Below the pieces are notes generated by a model. It did not search any database, was not told the DNA's origin, and worked only from the letters and a program-made list of their open reading frames with translations. A stretch of 64,000 nt of DNA from Planctomycetaceae bacterium (lineage in GTDB: Bacteria > Planctomycetota > Planctomycetia > Planctomycetales > Planctomycetaceae): NCBI GenBank assembly GCA_020638955.1, contig JACKHO010000003.1:248001-312000 (forward strand), given 5' to 3'. Below are positions 62,927-64,000 of the stretch, piece by piece. Every line of letters begins with the position of its first letter. Positions within the stretch are counted from its first letter, which is position 1. Both the position numbers and the translations under genes were made by a program.

Positions 62927-64000
62927 GTGCAGAATATGGTATGGAAACTGGTTGTCCTGGTTGGTGTTGTTGGCGCCAGTTGCGGGTTGGTCTATCAGGC
63001 GCACAAGAGCCTCACGGAAGTGCAAAAGCAGAAGGAGCAGGGGGAATTCTCGCCTCTGGGTGACGGTGAAGAACTCACCAGTGCTCCCCTGGCCACTACT
63101 CCGCCGGTCACTGATTCGCCCCTTTCGAGCGAAATCACACCAGCGAGTGATTTGCTTACATCGATTCCGCAGCGCGAGGAGAACGGTCCCGAGCCGACTC
63201 CCGCCGATCCCGTTCCACGGCCATCTCTGTTCGCGGACGCCATGAATGGCGCCAGCACATCTCAGGGTGGCAATGTGCAACCCGCCGTTGGTGCCTCAGC
63301 TGGTCCGACTCCTCCCGGTGTCATTGAGCAGGTATCGAACGAACAGTCGGGCAATCCGTTTTTGAATTTTGCGCCACGCCAGCCAGAGCCAGAAGTTGAA
63401 ACGGAGACGGCTCAGCCTTCGCCGTTTATGCCGCGTTTACCCGCAGCAGAAACTGACAACAATCCAGAGCCGCCGGCCACCAGCAACACCAGTCCGCTGC
63501 AACCGCGACGCACACCTGTTCTGTTGCCAACACCAACGAATGACACTGGACTGCCTCAACAGTCGGATGAAAATCCCATTCTGCAGGCAGGCTCAGAACA
63601 GCCGAACGCTCCTGCCGAAGATTCGGGACCGCTCTTCCCGTTCATCCCGACACCACCAGCCGAAACGGACAATCCAGAACCGGTCGTGCCTCAGTCAACT
63701 GGCGGCAACAGCCCATTCAGTCGTTTCCAGAGTGGAAGCCAAAACACCATTTCGACTCCGGCGTTTGTACCTCGCATGCCGGACGAGAATCCTGTTCCAG
63801 CTGTTCCCGAAAACACCAATCCATTCGCTCCCAGGTTCCCCACAGATAACCCCACACCCGAACCTGCTGCCGCGCCAAATCCATTCTTGCCTCGCCTTCC
63901 CGCAAGTGAAGAAAACTTACCTGAGGTGACGCCTGTTCCCGTTGTCCCAGAGAATACAGGAGCTGGTGGGCGGTTGATTATGCCTGCCCAGAACGAGCAA
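62927..64000 (+). CDS. Proline-rich repeat protein with N-terminal membrane anchor, partial at 3' end
   Basis: 358 codons open to the window end, stop not reached. Start GTG 62927 is supported by AAGGA seven bases upstream; ATG 62936 is the alternative. An N-terminal helix (VWKLVVLVGVVGASCGLVYQ) is followed by a short charged coil and then a long Pro/Asn/Glu-rich region with loosely repeated units of the form NPFxPRxP-x4-8-NPxP (for example NPFAPRFPTDNPTPEP; NPFLPRLPASEENLPE). It should be anchored in the membrane with the tail outside the cytoplasm. No enzymatic domain is visible in this part. Divergent from the giant-protein operon. Confidence 0.72.
   Translation, partial: MQNMVWKLVVLVGVVGASCGLVYQAHKSLTEVQKQKEQGEFSPLGDGEELTSAPLATTPPVTDSPLSSEITPASDLLTSIPQREENGPEPTPADPVPRPSLFADAMNGASTSQGGNVQPAVGASAGPTPPGVIEQVSNEQSGNPFLNFAPRQPEPEVETETAQPSPFMPRLPAAETDNNPEPPATSNTSPLQPRRTPVLLPTPTNDTGLPQQSDENPILQAGSEQPNAPAEDSGPLFPFIPTPPAETDNPEPVVPQSTGGNSPFSRFQSGSQNTISTPAFVPRMPDENPVPAVPENTNPFAPRFPTDNPTPEPAAAPNPFLPRLPASEENLPEVTPVPVVPENTGAGGRLIMPAQNEQ

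Overview
The window looks like chromosomal DNA of a planctomycete (Planctomycetota, probably order Planctomycetales). The evidence is the company of gene families typical of that group: sulfatases, DUF1501, DUF1549/DUF1553 and DUF1552 proteins, a very large DUF1080/heme CxxCH dehydrogenase-like protein, ECF sigma factors (one fused to a protein kinase), DUF1559-like motifs and giant signal-peptide proteins of unknown function. I see no rRNA, tRNA or CRISPR array. The genus cannot be named from the sequence alone.

Layout. 1-9.2 kb, minus strand: a partial ABC-2 permease, a PIN-PhoH ATPase and a Tad/Flp-type pilus assembly operon in transcription order prepilin peptidase, TadE-like, CpaB, TadG-like, TadA, TadB, TadC. 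9.5-13.2 kb, plus strand: a sulfatase and a secreted protein of unknown function. 13.3-17.9 kb: Mrp/ApbC Fe-S ATPase, HemL and a large dynamin-like GTPase. 18-28 kb: DUF1549/DUF1553 cytochrome-type protein, a remnant of a polysaccharide-export-like gene, 7Fe-type ferredoxin, a sigma factor-Ser/Thr kinase fusion, an alpha/beta hydrolase, FabI and a DUF1501 protein. 28-32 kb: an OmpA lipoprotein followed by a gene-poor stretch with small hypothetical proteins and palindromic repeats. 32-40 kb: a 1271-residue DUF1080/heme protein, then the three-gene proton-translocating transhydrogenase (pntAA-pntAB-pntB). 40-49.5 kb: DUF1552 protein, AspA/AstE-family hydrolase, an ECF sigma/putative anti-sigma/PDZ operon, a YdjM-type membrane hydrolase and a broken sulfatase. 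49.6-50.6 kb: an internally deleted IS1380-type element. 50.7-62.5 kb: two adjacent co-directional genes for giant, paralogous-looking envelope proteins (1168 and 2738 residues). 62.9 kb to the end: a proline-rich secreted or membrane-anchored repeat protein that runs off the window.

Working together: the Tad genes should build a type IVc pilus, but the pilin, secretin and CpaE genes are not present here. The ECF-anti-sigma-PDZ genes look like one envelope-sensing unit. The Pnt genes couple NADH/NADPH exchange to the proton gradient. The sulfatases and DUF1501/1549/1552/1080 proteins fit the polysaccharide-degrading, secreted repertoire of planctomycetes.

Sequence quality: several ordinary genes (TadG-like, sulfatase 1, Mrp, sulfatase 2, ABC permease) carry frameshifts, some at homopolymers, while the longest reading frames (up to 8.2 kb) are clean. 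Some of these breaks are probably read errors; others may be real. The strongest candidates for new biology are the sigma-kinase fusion and the giant protein pair, whose larger member carries an internal signal peptide and a DUF1559 signature split into two parts about 1300 residues apart.
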